From positions 1,296,501 to 1,360,500 of the forward strand of contig JAQPZY010001664.1 in NCBI GenBank assembly GCA_029931535.1: a DNA stretch of 64,000 nucleotides, in the 5' to 3' direction. Shown here piece after piece: positions 35,787 through 46,490 of the stretch. How positions within the stretch are numbered: position 1 is the first letter of the stretch; the number at the start of each line of letters is the position of its first letter. A program made the translations under genes and the position numbers. Under the pieces are notes generated by a model. The model saw nothing but the letters and a program-made list of their open reading frames with translations. It made no database searches and was not told where the DNA came from. The stretch comes from Margaritifera margaritifera (taxonomy: Eukaryota > Mollusca > Bivalvia > Unionida > Margaritiferidae).

Positions 35787-36302
35787 AATACAATTACAAT
35801 AAATACCGCAAAGACACAGACACAAAGCTACATTATGAATTATCTTACTTTGCTTCAAAATCATATGTTGGTGCATTGGCTTATGTGGATGCCCCACACC
35901 ACATGTAACCAAGTGTCTGGAACTGCTTAAGTTTCTTACTTATTTTCGTAGTTGTTTTCTATTTTTTGAAAAGAGTTATCTTTTTAGTCACAAACTCTCT
36001 CCACCTTTTTTTAAAAGAAAAAGGCGTAAACAAAACGAATATGTACCCCCCCTCCAAAAAAAACCCAATAAATAAATGTAGCAAAAAATGGTAATTAAAA
36101 AAATTAGTTCCAATGTATTTTTTAGTAATATGTTCATTATGCCTATGTCATGAAATATGACAGTGCTATTACATGCATGCCCACCTGTATAGTAAAAACC
36201 AGAGGCCGCTATCTTGTGGACGTCAACCCCAGGGATGGCTGGAAACTTTGCAAATGTTGATAATCTCACATTATATGATGAATATTCTGGGGACTGTATC
36301 AT
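28469..36302 (-). CDS. Inhibitor-of-apoptosis protein (BIR-UBA-RING), six coding exons
   Basis: I assembled this gene on the minus strand from exons 36,302-36,185, 35,425-35,253, 34,748-34,658, 30,712-30,596, 29,662-29,381 and 28,665-28,469. The phases match (1, 0, 1, 1, 1) and give 325 codons plus a stop. Domains: one BIR (about residues 7-78, zinc ligands C47, C50, H67, C74), a UBA domain (about 136-186) crossing an exon join, three 11-residue repeats (225-257), and a C-terminal C3HC4 RING (278-312, ending KTYVS as IAPs do). Family knowledge: BIR domains bind caspases or IAP-binding motifs, UBA binds ubiquitin, and the RING gives E3 ligase activity in the cytosol. One BIR rather than two or three is common in invertebrate IAPs. 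The start is provisional: the frame stays open upstream to 36,380. Introns hold a mariner relic, a MITE and (TA)n tracts. Confidence 0.85.
28870..28910. repeat. (GT)n microsatellite in the last IAP intron
   Basis: CGCGCGTGTGTGTGTGT-type tract, partly interrupted. Confidence 0.9.
29381..29662 (-). CDS. IAP exon E: UBA end, linker, three 11-residue repeats
   Basis: Acceptor [33 protein letters not shown] completes the UBA domain begun in exon D. Residues 225-257 are [11 protein letters not shown] three times, a 33-bp coding tandem repeat. The donor GATGATG/GTACAG is weak but gives the right phase for the RING exon. If it is skipped, the frame runs on to a TGA at 29,316 and would end the protein without a RING. 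Confidence 0.7.
29961..30204. mobile_element. MITE with perfect-type TIRs and TTA duplication (PIF/Harbinger-like)
   Basis: The left end GGGACCGACCATATAATTTT and the right end, reverse complemented, GGGACCGACCATTTAATTTT form a TIR of about 21 bp. The element is flanked by TTA on both sides (29,958-29,960 and 30,205-30,207). Three-base TWA duplications are typical of PIF/Harbinger. It is 244 bp long with no coding capacity, and lies in the fourth IAP intron. Confidence 0.8.
30596..30712 (-). CDS. IAP exon D: first part of UBA domain
   Basis: Encodes [20 protein letters not shown], a UBA helix 1-loop-helix 2 pattern. The donor is GATAAAG/GTTAGA. The acceptor is the last AG of a (TA)n microsatellite (TATATATAG/ATCCAAAG). 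This choice is forced by the phase-1 join on both sides. Confidence 0.75.
30713..30770. repeat. (TA)n forming the acceptor side of IAP exon D
   Basis: About 28 TA units directly abut the exon at 30,712. No pyrimidine tract lies between. Confidence 0.95.
31385..32410 (+). mobile_element. Mariner-like transposase relic, copy 2 (broken), in IAP intron
   Basis: Homologous to 7914-8990 from GCAGCTGCACGTACAGCACG to the C-terminal RLRKC region. Recognisable parts in shifted plus frames include [10 protein letters not shown] and, in 32,003-32,407, [16 protein letters not shown] followed by [14 protein letters not shown], typical of the mariner C-terminus. Stops and frameshifts inactivate it. It is inserted antisense to the IAP gene. 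Confidence 0.8.
32848..32966. mobile_element. Palindromic (hairpin) element, arms about 48 bp
   Basis: ATATAAGAAAATATTTCACG, then AGTGAAGCGGGAAACATTGTATTGTCA, pairs with the downstream TGACAATACAAAATGTTTCC region and TTTCACGAGTGAAATATTTCC to 32,966, with a loop of about 20 bases. Probably a non-autonomous fold-back repeat. Confidence 0.7.
33788..33853. repeat. (GT)n microsatellite in IAP intron
   Basis: About 30 GT units with one T interruption. Confidence 0.95.
34395..34432. repeat. (TA)n microsatellite in IAP intron C-D
   Basis: About 18 TA units. Confidence 0.95.
34658..34748 (-). CDS. IAP exon C: linker
   Basis: A textbook exon: acceptor T-rich tract TTTTTGTTAG/TTTGAAG and donor GAACGAA/GTAAGT. 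It encodes a polar Ser/Glu-rich linker (about residues 98-128) and joins in phase to both neighbours. Confidence 0.8.
34935..35002. repeat. (TA)n microsatellite in IAP intron B-C
   Basis: About 34 TA units. It produces spurious Ile/Tyr frames on both strands. Confidence 0.95.
35253..35425 (-). CDS. IAP exon B: zinc-binding half of BIR
   Basis: Acceptor TTCGACCAG/GTGATC, donor AGTAAG/GTTGGT. It carries C-x2-C-x16-H-x6-C exactly as in BIR domains, with WEPGDDP and KWFPDC. This is the strongest single piece of evidence for the gene. Confidence 0.9.
35706..35785. repeat. (TA)n microsatellite in IAP intron A-B
   Basis: About 40 TA units. It produces spurious Ile/Tyr frames on both strands. Confidence 0.95.
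36185..36302 (-). CDS. IAP exon A: N-terminal half of BIR
   Basis: Encodes [20 protein letters not shown] and ASGFYYTG, the usual start of a BIR fold. It ends in phase 1 at the donor TATACAG/GTGGGC. The ATG at 36,302 is the nearest Met. An acceptor TTCTTCAG/AGATAAATTC lies 35 bases upstream, so more 5' coding sequence is possible. A fold-back element lies immediately beyond. Confidence 0.8.
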
Positions 36303-36364
36303 CTTCCTCTCTCCCTGCGATGAATTTATCTCTGAAGAATATTTTATTTCACGTAATTGATACC

Positions 36365-36520
36365 GTATAACGCACACCAAATTGCAAACGGTATAAATTT
36401 AGTCCTGCCGTCGCATAAAGCGCATGCAAATCAGGTTGTACTTTGTTTCTTCTACATCTAACATTCGAGAGAAGAGTGTAGACCCTGATCTGCTGGCGCG
36501 TTATGAAGTTGCAGGTACGT
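36365..36520. mobile_element. Fold-back element related to 3622-3797
   Basis: CCTGCCGTCGCATAAAGCGC, continuing ATGCAAATCAGG, at 36,401-36,433 is an imperfect inverted copy of CCTGATCTGCTGGCGCGTTA followed by TGAAGTTGCAGG at 36,485-36,516. It shares TAGACCCTGATCTGC and GCATAA with the element at 3.6 kb. Confidence 0.55.
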
Positions 36521-38680
36521 TATGATTGAGTAAAAAACTATTTACATTTGGTTTTGCTGTTAGGGACATAATGATGTAGCTCACGTTTACAATTACAGTG
36601 TCACCGGGAAATGTCAAAGAGTGCGATCGCGCACACAAATTCAGATTTATTATCATATTAATAACATGGAAAAGGCAAGTTGTGGAATCAAATGATGCTT
36701 GTAATAAACCTGTTTTCCTGGTGAATTTGCACTAGTTCTTTTAATAAATAAATTTGTTTGAATGTAGACAACAACAACAACAACAACTGTGTCCCTAACC
36801 GACAACTGAATACAACCTTTAGGCGCATGTCAAAACCTTTAGATATACAGAGCTACTTCAAAATAATAGAGCTAATTGCTACGCACTTACGTAAATAGCC
36901 AATTTCTATCCACGTATGTAAATTCAGCTGTTAGAAATGCACAGTAGTCTAGAACTTTAGCACATCATATTGTATTCGGTTCGTGCTAAATAACATACGA
37001 TGTTTTCCAAGTTTTTTTATACAATGTTATTTAGTATCCACCATTTTTTTTTTCGACGAGGATTCTCATAAGAATGTTCTAAAAAGAAGGAAGAAATTAA
37101 ATAATCAGAGTAACCGTCTTTATGCCTTACCACGTCCCACTCTGGTCGCTCAGTGGCTTGGTTCGTTTGCTCTTATTTGCTGGATCTGTGCCTAAAAGAT
37201 TAAGAAAACACCTTGTTGCATTTAAACAAAATTTAGGAACTAAAGGTTTTACTTCCGTTGCAATTTTCCACGGTGTTATTCCCACCCAGATCCGGCAAAT
37301 CATCCATTCAAGGTTCTTATATCCCGTCCATACGTGCAAGCAAATTTTATTAATTCTCCAATACTACAAAGTCTTAGTTCTATGCTTCGGATATTAACAA
37401 CACTGAAAATAGACGACTTAGGCGTATTCACAAAGACAAGTGGGGGATCGCATCCTTTCGACCTTCCTTTTTAAAGCGCACTGACGAACCCAATGTAAGT
37501 AGCCGTATATCTCTTTAAGTACTTGTTAAATAGTCACAGTCAGCCATGGTGATATTCATTCATTGATGTAATAAATAGTCTTGCTCAAATAAAGTCAAAG
37601 GGATATTCAGTCGTTGGTGACATTGTCCTAAAGGCTCAATGCTATTTACTGTTATGAACCTTTTAAGCAGCAAATTTATATTAGTCTTTAAGTGACATTT
37701 AAAGTAATCTCTCATTAATCAAATTAATTTCCTGGACAATAATCGGGTTTGCTTCTTGTTGGGAAAGCACGTTATTATAGGGCTTGCAACAGAGGCCAAA
37801 ACGGTGTAATCTAACATATATAAAAAATTGCAACATAAATTGTGAATTGAAGATGTATTATAATTATTGTTGTTCTTTTTAAACTGTATTGTATATAATT
37901 ACATATGTGTCTATTCAGTATCACTCAGTCATCCTTATGTTTCGTATATACGATTATCTTATTGAATGGATATCTGGAGAAAAACTTACAATTTTGTGAA
38001 TGTTTATAAGAAATGTTCTTACACAGTTCACAATTCTCACGATGCTATTCATCTCTGTTTGAATGTATTAAGCTGAACAAGGAAATATACGACTAATTTC
38101 TTATCTTTGAGATCGAAAGGCCCGTTCGGTAAATCAAACGCCAGTAGCTAAGTTTCAGGTTCAAACCCTGTTTATTTTTGGAAAGAGTCCTACAGTCTTT
38201 TATTGTTTCTCAGAAAAGACATGTAACCATTGGGTCAACAATACGTACTCGATTCGCGACATGATAATGTTAGAGGATAGTATGTAACTTAATTGACATC
38301 GCCTGCTTTGTAGTCTTGAAGAGGAAATGGATGAATGATTGCAGCAAGATGTCTACATTCAGGAGGGTAAAGAATATATTCTAGCAATGGATCGTCATCT
38401 TCTCTCCACCAAGACAGGGTGATTCAGCATTCATAACAGCACAGTCTCCATTGTCCTGTTCCAAAAGAAAAAGAAAGGAGAAAAAATCATGTAGGTCTCA
38501 GACGAAATTTATATTGTAAGAAATGTATAAGTGCAAGAAGTCCAGACTGACTTATTTTAAACAACGAATCATTCAGATAAGTCAATACAATGACAAACAA
38601 GTATAAAACTTCTTACTGTATGACCGCGGCTTTCTCGTCAGTACTTTCCCTTGTTCTAAATTTTGGTAACTGGACGTTAC
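36521..38680. other. Intergenic between the IAP gene and the tandem array
   Basis: No recognised gene. A tRNA-like stretch (AGATCGAAAGGCCCGTTCGG followed by a B box GGTTCAAACCCTG) is at 38,108-38,172 and may be a SINE head. A short (CAA)n is at 36,770-36,787. Confidence 0.45.
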
Positions 38681-38940
38681 CAAGGGGAACGTTAAATAAT
38701 GACGTCAGACGCTGTTTGCTGTATGCAGTCGAATAGATCTATACCAATATCACTATATCACAATGAGAGAGAGAGAGAGAGTTTTCGAAATCGAATGCTT
38801 TAGCAAGTAACACGAAGAGTATACATTAAACAACTGCTCGTATTAATCGTGTCAACATATATACGAACAATGAAAGAAAACTTTCAACTGCGACAAAAAA
38901 AAAAAAAAAATGAAACAGCGCGAGGAAAAATCAAGTTTTC

Positions 38941-38942
38941 AA

Positions 38943-38979
<37 letters not shown>
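38941..38979. repeat. (GA)n microsatellite near the unit start
   Basis: GA tracts at 38,764-38,781 and 38,941-38,979. The homologous tracts in unit 2 (51,713-51,727, 51,886-51,928) and unit 3 (63,489-63,507, 63,666-63,707) each have a different length. Confidence 0.95.
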
Positions 38980-38983
<4 letters not shown>

Positions 38984-40832
38984 AAATAGTGAATAGTTTT
39001 TTTTTTTTAAATTGATACAGAGAATACAATGAAATGACGGACATTGAAAACTGATTGTATTTATTGTGCCATCCTGTAAATGAACATGGAAAGAAAACAG
39101 AAAACATCGAATTGCGAAAAGACAACAATGAATCAATGCGAGGTAAAGGTTAAGAAAAGAAAGAAAGAACCCCCCCCCCCACTAACCCTCTTAACAAATA
39201 CTCCACAAATTAAGTCCAGAAATATGACACAGTATTGTCATCTGTATATTCAGTTTGACATATCTTTGCGATATTTTCCAGGTATAAAATCCGCAAAACT
39301 CTTTCAGACATAATTTGAATATGTTTCAGAAAATAAAGCAATGAAATATTTCCAGGTAAATATAGGTTGGAGTGTTAGAAATGCGTGCACTTTCAAGTCA
39401 ATTTTCCTTCAGCTGATGAAGTAACGGTTATTCTCAGCACCACAGCACATGTACAAATGACAAAAGTTTGCGAATTGTAACAAGACACGAGTATAATCAC
39501 GTGAGCAGTCGAAAATTATTGACGATATGTATATTGACGGATGATGCAACATTAAAAAGAAAATAAAAGACGGGATGCTGGGAAGGTGGCTCATAAGGGA
39601 ATATGACAAAGGTGGAAAAAAGAGAGTTGATACTATTATAATCTGAAAGAAGGCCGCGCTCATACAATAAATTAGTTAGACAGTATTATCTCGTGTCAGA
39701 CCAGTCAGATTGTATGGAGGGAACTCAAAGAGTTTTGACAGAGAAAACTCGGGCACTAAATTGTTCTCGATATCTCTACTAATACCCTTTCGTCGCCCCA
39801 CCCTACAATATCTCTGGTATTCCACTCGCGCATATAGTCTGATACATGTATATTATAGTCTCATCTCTAGCCATACTGCCTTCAAAGGCTATTCGTCTCT
39901 GCTGATACACCAGTTCAATTAAGCCAGGTTATATATGTGATTCTGTAGACCGTGTATATTTCAATGTATTGTACTACTAGTACATTTGCACCAAAGATAC
40001 GTAATGGATTAGCGGTCGTCTTGGTTATCAACCCTGATGGTTTGTACTAAAACACGTTCAGGGGTTTTGTTAAGTATCGATCCCTGTTAAAAAAATTAGT
40101 ACTGGCCTATAGTGATTCCCTCCTTTTCGTTTTGCAAGTCATGCAGAAGACGGAGAAAAATCAGCTTATTAGCGTCCAGTTTGGATGCATATCATATAGC
40201 TTACTTACTATCTTCAATCGTGCTGTTCTGCGGCGCGAAAAAGAAATGCCCGCTCGTATAAAGCTGCTAACTAGCCTTTGTTTGTGTTTGTGTACCACGT
40301 GTACATTTAATGATACCTTTACCTACGTAGAAAATTCCAAGATTGGAAAAAGTATAAATTGTTGGTTAAGAACTAACTGTCAACGAACGTCGCCAGTTTA
40401 GTGGAATGCTCCAAGAACTGGGGATGTCTCATTGTCTCTTTCGTGCGCCTCTATAGTATTGGCTTACCCTACCGTTTGTTTGTACCCCCTACCGATTTTA
40501 AAAACGAAAGCATGAAGGATATAAAAAGTGAACAAAACTTAGTCATTTCATTCATTAATTTATAATTTCTAACCAGGGTATTCACATTTCATTTCTAATA
40601 AAACTGAACCACATTCTTTCGATATTTCCTAGATTAAAATGCAGAAAAGTCGCGACGCGCTGTTGATGAAACCGTAGACATCAGAAGCTGTCAAGAAAAA
40701 GAACTTACAATTACAGATATTTGTGATGAATTATTATTGCTATTGTTTGAAAGGGATAGGTGTATTGAATGACCAAAATTAGTTTATAGCCATGTCCTGC
40801 GATCGCTAAAAATACTTCGAGTGTACTTAAAG

Positions 40833-41102
40833 AGGTTTGGTTTGGTTTTGTGGGGTTTAACACCGTTTTTCAGCACATGATAGGCTATACATAGAGACCA
40901 GTATATCTGACAGAGGAAGAACCCGGGAAGAACCACCTACCCCCGGGAAGCTACTGGCAAGCGTTCTCAAATATCCACATTGGTCGAGCCGAGACATACC
41001 CACGTTGGTCAAGCCGAGACTCGAACTCACAAGGACAGAGGCGAGATGTGCGTGTGACCTGTAAAGACGAGCGCCTGAGTCCATTCGGCCACCCGGGGCC
41101 CC
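40833..41102 (-). mobile_element. tRNA-derived SINE, copy 2 (unit 1)
   Basis: The minus-strand head GGGTGGCCGAATGGACTCAG, followed by GCGCTCGTC and GAGTTCGAGTCTCGGC (B box), is tRNA-Leu/Ser-like. The 3' end is a (GTTTG)-type tail (CCACAAAACCAAACCAAACC on the minus strand). About 270 bp. Confidence 0.8.
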
Positions 41103-42105
41103 GTAGTTAAAAGAGGTACAAAGCTGCTAAATTAAAGAATGGCATAATTATAGGCAGTAGGCTCAAGTGAGACTTAAATCGCTTATACGAGTTATGTAGG
41201 TCTTCAAAGAATACCTTACTGCAATTGGCCATACAAGATGATTTTCATTTCTTTAATTTAATCTGAAGTGATAGATTTATTTACTTTCAAAATAAAATTA
41301 AACAAAAAAATTAAAAAAAAGAACTACCCCCAAACCATTATTTTGAAATTTCACTCAAATATGCAAAATGAATATTGTAAAACGGTTTTGATTATTATAT
41401 TTTCTTTTCTTCGGATTTTCGAAACTAACATATGCATGGCAAATAATATGTCTAACCTATAGCAATACTGATATTCAAAAACGGCATCATATCATTAACA
41501 TGAACGTATGCCAAAACAGTTGTTAAAATACTATTATGTATCAATATCCCCCTCCCCTCATAAATTCAGTGATCTACGCAGAAATTTTTGATTACATTAG
41601 CGTCATAAAATGTTTTAAAATATGCACGTTATAATCATAAAAGTGAAAAAATTAATATCAATGATATATAAGAGAAGAACATATTTACATAGCATTCTTT
41701 TTTCCCCTAAGTTATAACATGATTTTAATGTCTTTGAATTTAATTAAACGATATCCTTCGTTTCTTCACGTCCCCATATATTTTGATTGCCACATTAAAA
41801 TTAAAGTCTTGTAGGCAAAGTCCTTCTGTACTAATTGCTATAAGGTAATTCAGCACCCTCTGTGTCAACCTGTTCCTTAACACACTTTTGATCTGTTCAT
41901 CATAGAAAATGACCTTTCACAAGTATTAAAAAAATGGAACATGAAAGTTATTAATAGATGTACAAAAAGATACGAAACTACCTGAATCCCAAGTCAATTA
42001 CCAGGGACAGACAGTGATGTGTTTTCAAATAATCATAACAGTATAACTAAGATAATACAAATTCCTTTCTATCAGGATCAATATATCAATGTGCTTGTCA
42101 TTGTT

Positions 42106-42292
42106 TTATTTATTCACTGAATCAGTCAGAAAACTAAAATATAGTTCAAAAAAGGCAATTTTTTCCAATGCCTGTCTAAAAAACATGGGGTCCTTGATAT
42201 GCACCAAGAGCTGCCTTAAATTGTGCCACTGCACCTTCACGTCATCAAATTTTGCACTCTCCTGAAAGAGGTCAGTCAAGATGTGAAACCTG
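42106..42292 (-). CDS. Candidate 3'-terminal exon of an unrecognised gene (unit 1)
   Basis: On the minus strand a strong acceptor, TTTTTTTTAGCAG (a tandem NAGNAG site), is followed by an open frame beginning RFHILTDLFQESAKFDDVKV and ending FLTDSVNK-stop. AATAAATAAA overlaps the stop codon, as a polyadenylation signal would. A minus-strand donor (CATATG/GTAAGT, exon end 42,787) about 500 bases upstream could end a preceding exon. I do not recognise the family. The frame is identical in unit 2. Confidence 0.4.
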
Positions 42293-43022
42293 CTAAAAAA
42301 AAATATCACCACTTAATTTATCATGTAATACATTCCAATTGCAAACCACTTAATTTATCATGTAATAAATTCCAATTGGTAGTTTATTGTTTGAAAAATA
42401 TTTCACATATAAATGAAGGATTAATCCAACACTTTTTATTCACACGTTTTCAAAACAGGTAAAATTGGAAGATAAAATCTGCACCTTTTCTTACCTGAAT
42501 AGAGAGAAAAAAAGAAATGAGAAATTAAGTTAAGGTCTACCGATCAAACTATTTTACTATGTAACTATAAGAGCAACTTGTGGATAAAATGCAACTTTCA
42601 TTCCTTGCCACATTTTCCAGAAAATAATAAGAACGATAACAATCACAACTTCAACTACTGCTACTACTATAAAAACAAAAGTAATATATTCTATTAGTGC
42701 CCGAGGAATCCACCCTCCCCCCATCTCACTTGTTGATACTTAAGGAGATCTGAACGAAAAATTTGCAATATGGAAAACTTACCATATGATCCAGCAAATT
42801 ATGAAGTTTTCCATTCATTGTTGAACCCCGTCCTTCATTTCTTAGGCTCTTTCTTTGAGGGAAATCACGCTATTTGAATTTGAATTACCGTTGGTGACAC
42901 GAATCTCTGATCTTCGTAGCCAGGCCAACAAGGGGCTAGCCGGGAGCTGGGTAATTTTTACGTATTTTTGAAGGTGGTGTGTCCGTTTTTCACAAGAATT
43001 CGCTTAACTTAAAACGTAATAT

Positions 43023-44191
43023 GTGTAACTTTTTAGCTGGTAGTGGAAATGACTGAAATATATATAACACACACTACCAGCAGACTCCATCATCGCTGAC
43101 CGATCACGTGATTATGTCAGTGTAAATACGAACCCCGTATCAAAGGTCGCGCACCGGCTATTGGGTCAGCCAAGTAAAAAAGATAACAGCTAAGTGAATG
43201 AGTAACTATCCTGGATTATCTTAATTAAATACCATAGAGACGAGGTAAGAACAGGTGTCATTTGAGTAATAGGGCTTTGAATTAGGTGACAGGATGTTTA
43301 CTTAACAAATGAATTTTATAAGGATAGCGTGAAATATAAAAGCCTAGCGGCACAAGCAGATAGCATAGCGGCGAGTTCAAAAGCGTACTGCGTAGCGGGC
43401 TTAAATGATAGCGTAGGGGACCGCTACGGTAAAGGCCCTGGGGAGACCACTGAAATCGCTACATTAGATCAGAGTGCAGTAGGTGCAAGGGATAGATATA
43501 TAGATACATAGATTTCATGTACAGCTGTCTCTCTTTTCCTACATGTAAATGACGTATTCGGAACGTTTTCCCATACCTATCTGCACGTAGCACTAGAAAT
43601 GGCCTTGGATGGTAAAGTACTGTAGGGAAACCAGAAAGCAGAATTCTCGTACTTACGTTCAAAATAACTGGCATATGTCCTCACCCCACTCTGAAACGAC
43701 TACACACCATTCCAGAAAAATGAAAACGGCTTCTCCATAATGTGTAGGAAAACCAAGAGTCTAGCAAACTGAGTATTGTCAGGCAAAAATTCCAAAATGA
43801 GTCACGGGATTTATTGATCTTTCAGTAGCTCCAGCAAGAATAACGATATCGGCACTCAGCCTATGCAAAATATCGATAGCATCATTCTATGCAGTCATGG
43901 GTTTTCCATCTTACCTTTTAAAATGATTTCTAATCTCGGTCATTCTAATTTTTGTTTTAATCGTTTAACTGCAGTTGTTCGCACAACCTGGTAAATGTTT
44001 CTAAAATCAAAAAGATGATAGTGGCATGTTGTTGAATACTACTAGTAGATATATAGCCAATTTTAGAGCACCATGCATACATACGGTATCACGGTACCAA
44101 TTGTTTTTCCATAGACCTTAATGTTAACATTTGGTGAAATAAATATACCTTCTCTCCTACTTTAGCTTGCATGTCACACACTGTCATAGAG
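43023..44191. other. 1,169-bp segment present only in unit 1
   Basis: It has no terminal inverted repeats or target duplication that would mark an insertion. It contains TATAAAAG at 43,336-43,343 followed by several short ATAGCG/GTAGCG direct motifs (43,360-43,430) and is richer in GC than its surroundings. The frame 43,329-43,511 has no recognised domain. Deletion from unit 2 is more likely than insertion into unit 1. Confidence 0.7.
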
Positions 44192-44990
44192 AGCAATGTT
44201 AGATTGTCAATTTGACAGTGATAGAACCAGGTACTCCATTGCATATAAGAGAGATAACTCTGCTGGAACTAGACAGGGGTAAGAGTTGTCCAGTCACAAC
44301 AGACACATTTTCAGTGATGTGTATCACATTTTTAAAAAATCATAAAAAATGCAAAACATGATCTACATATGAATTAACATAATCTCACATGTTGCTAAGA
44401 GACTCAACTTTTTTTTAAAGCCAGACAGAAACTGCAACTCTTACATAATACACCAATCACAGCTAGTTTTGTTGTTTATTTCTGAATACAATGTTCTACA
44501 CCTTAAGCTCCACCCCCTGGGCTTGCGCAATTGGTACCGTGATACCATACAAGGCCATACAGAAAACAACAATGGCGGGCACAATGCCAAACAATGTGCG
44601 AAACGGTAGGTTCTCTTTTGTAAAAACTCGATATAAAGTTTATTGCTGATCCCCAACGTTCATACATGGTATACATTTTGGGATGGACCCGTATGATGAT
44701 ACATCGCTGTTAAATCTATTATCACTCAGACTTTTTTCGTTTTTAGTCTTATCTAGGAGATTATATTAACTTATACTTTTTGCGTTCAAAAAAAAAAAGT
44801 ATTTAAAAAAATGCCAGCAAAGGTACTCCACTACCATATCGTATTATTGTCTTTTTTCATCGTTGTTATGTGGTGCAGTGATAGCTTCGTTTCGCTTAAA
44901 CACAAGTAGAAGGGAAGAACATAATTCTTGTGTCCATGACTGGTAAGAGAGAAGAACAACAGGCAAATAGTTTGGATGGATAGTTGCTAG

Positions 44991-44993
<3 letters not shown>

Positions 44994-45080
<87 letters not shown>

Positions 45081-45091
45081 TATATATATAT
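44994..45091. repeat. (TA)n microsatellite, unit 1 (unit 2: 56,780-56,850)
   Basis: About 48 units with one interruption. The equivalent tract in unit 2 is about 25 bases shorter and uninterrupted. Confidence 0.95.
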
Positions 45092-45194
45092 TACTTTCTA
45101 CCCTCTCTGGTGTATATTTGTACCTATCTATATTAATTTCTATATGCCTTGATTTCTGTCAGAGGAATTTGGAGTGACTGTGTATTAAATGAGA

Positions 45195-45375
45195 GTTTAA
45201 TTACTGGGTCGACATGCGAGTGTGTCTGCTACGCACGAACGCTTTTATCAGCAGCTTTGTTCCATCCTTTATTGTGGATGTGTGCATGGTCGAGGAGGTA
45301 TGGGGTTTGTGCGTGCTGGCAAGACGATTGGTGCTGTAACTCGCCGACCCAGGTTCAGATCTCAGTACCGACGAA
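45195..45375 (+). other. Possible tRNA-like SINE fragment (unit 1; copy 56,953-57,136)
   Basis: GGTTTGTGCGTGCTGGCAAG and, 40 bases on, CAGGTTCAGATCTCAG resemble A and B boxes. Overlapping frames on both strands (45,149-45,452) are explained by this GC-richer patch. Weak evidence. Confidence 0.3.
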
Positions 45376-45495
45376 TTAAACAATTCTCTAACCTGTGTGA
45401 TAATAGTCTTTCTCAACAATTACCCTCTATATTAACACGCATCATCACATAGCATCAGGGGTAACACTTTCCACTTTGTCTGGTGAATATTTGTA

Positions 45496-45497
<2 letters not shown>

Positions 45498-45550
<53 letters not shown>
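45498..45550. repeat. (CT)n/(TA)n compound microsatellite, unit 1
   Basis: The unit 1 tract is CT-rich with a short TA tail. In unit 2 (57,259-57,347) the CT part is shorter and the TA part has grown to about 28 units. Confidence 0.95.
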
Positions 45551-45706
45551 TCATTCTTCATTCATGTTAAAATGTTGTTGAAAACGTTAAATCCTTAATC
45601 CCAATGAACAACATAAATATCAAATACTAGAAAGAACTATTGATTGAAACACAATTACTAAGCAATATCATAGAGTGAACCAGACAGAAAAGAACTGCCT
45701 GAGAAA

Positions 45707-46436
45707 TTGCCAGAAACATCTGAAAATTGCCAAATACAACAGAAAAAGCGGAAAAACCAATTGAAAAGAGGAGAAGAAAAAACACAATCACCACCACAAA
45801 CTAAGAAAAAGATAGCAGAGGAAAACATAGTAAGGATTTGCCAGCATCGCCGTCTAATCGATCAAAATTCGACAAGTCACAAAGAAACCAAAAAAAAACA
45901 AAAAAAAAACAAAAAAAAAAAAAACAACAACAACATTAAAATCACAAAAATTACAAACCAATATGAAGAGACACTACCACAAGGGAGAAAACTAAACAAT
46001 TCAAGAGAATAAGATAAACTTGACTTTGCGGATGAATAAAACACGGATGAAGGAAACACATCACCACAAGAGATAGGTGGAGAGGAGAGAGTAGGACCGG
46101 AAACTACAAGTTTCTTGAAACTCTAACTATTCAATTGAAATGAACTGCCCATTGTCATGTAACAATAGAAACAACAAATTATTAATTGAAATGAATCTTA
46201 ATGAATTTTTTTTAGAAAGAATACGATTTAAAAAAAAAAAAAAAACCCAATAAATAAAATAATAATAATAAAAAATACCCCCCCCCCAAAAAAAACGAAA
46301 CAAAACAAATTATTTATAGATAAAAAACATAATAATAATATAGTAGTATATACTAATATCTAAACTATACATGTAATAACAATAATAATAATGTATAATC
46401 AAATCTAACAATATGTCAACTTAATATATGGATAAC

Positions 46437-46440
<4 letters not shown>
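45707..46440. other. A-rich low-complexity region (unit 1; copy 57,504-58,240)
   Basis: Poly-A, AAC and AAT tracts make Lys/Asn/Gln-rich frames (45,707-46,012). No gene is supported. Confidence 0.6.
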
Positions 46441-46489
<49 letters not shown>

Positions 46490-46490
46490 G
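46440..46490. repeat. (CA)n microsatellite, unit 1 (unit 2: 58,240-58,286)
   Basis: About 24 CA units with one A interruption. Slightly shorter in unit 2. Confidence 0.95.

Noticed and set aside
35586..35930. Frames of 70-108 codons with long Tyr/Ile runs on both strands
   Set aside because: Encoded by a (TA)n tract within an IAP intron.
43023..44191. Unit 1-specific segment as a transposon insertion
   Set aside because: No terminal repeats or target duplication, and the linked inversion of the adjacent 244 bases points to deletion and rearrangement in unit 2.
45707..46012. 101-codon Lys/Gln/Asn-rich frame
   Set aside because: Low-complexity A-rich DNA; the frame differs in unit 2 because of an A-tract length change.
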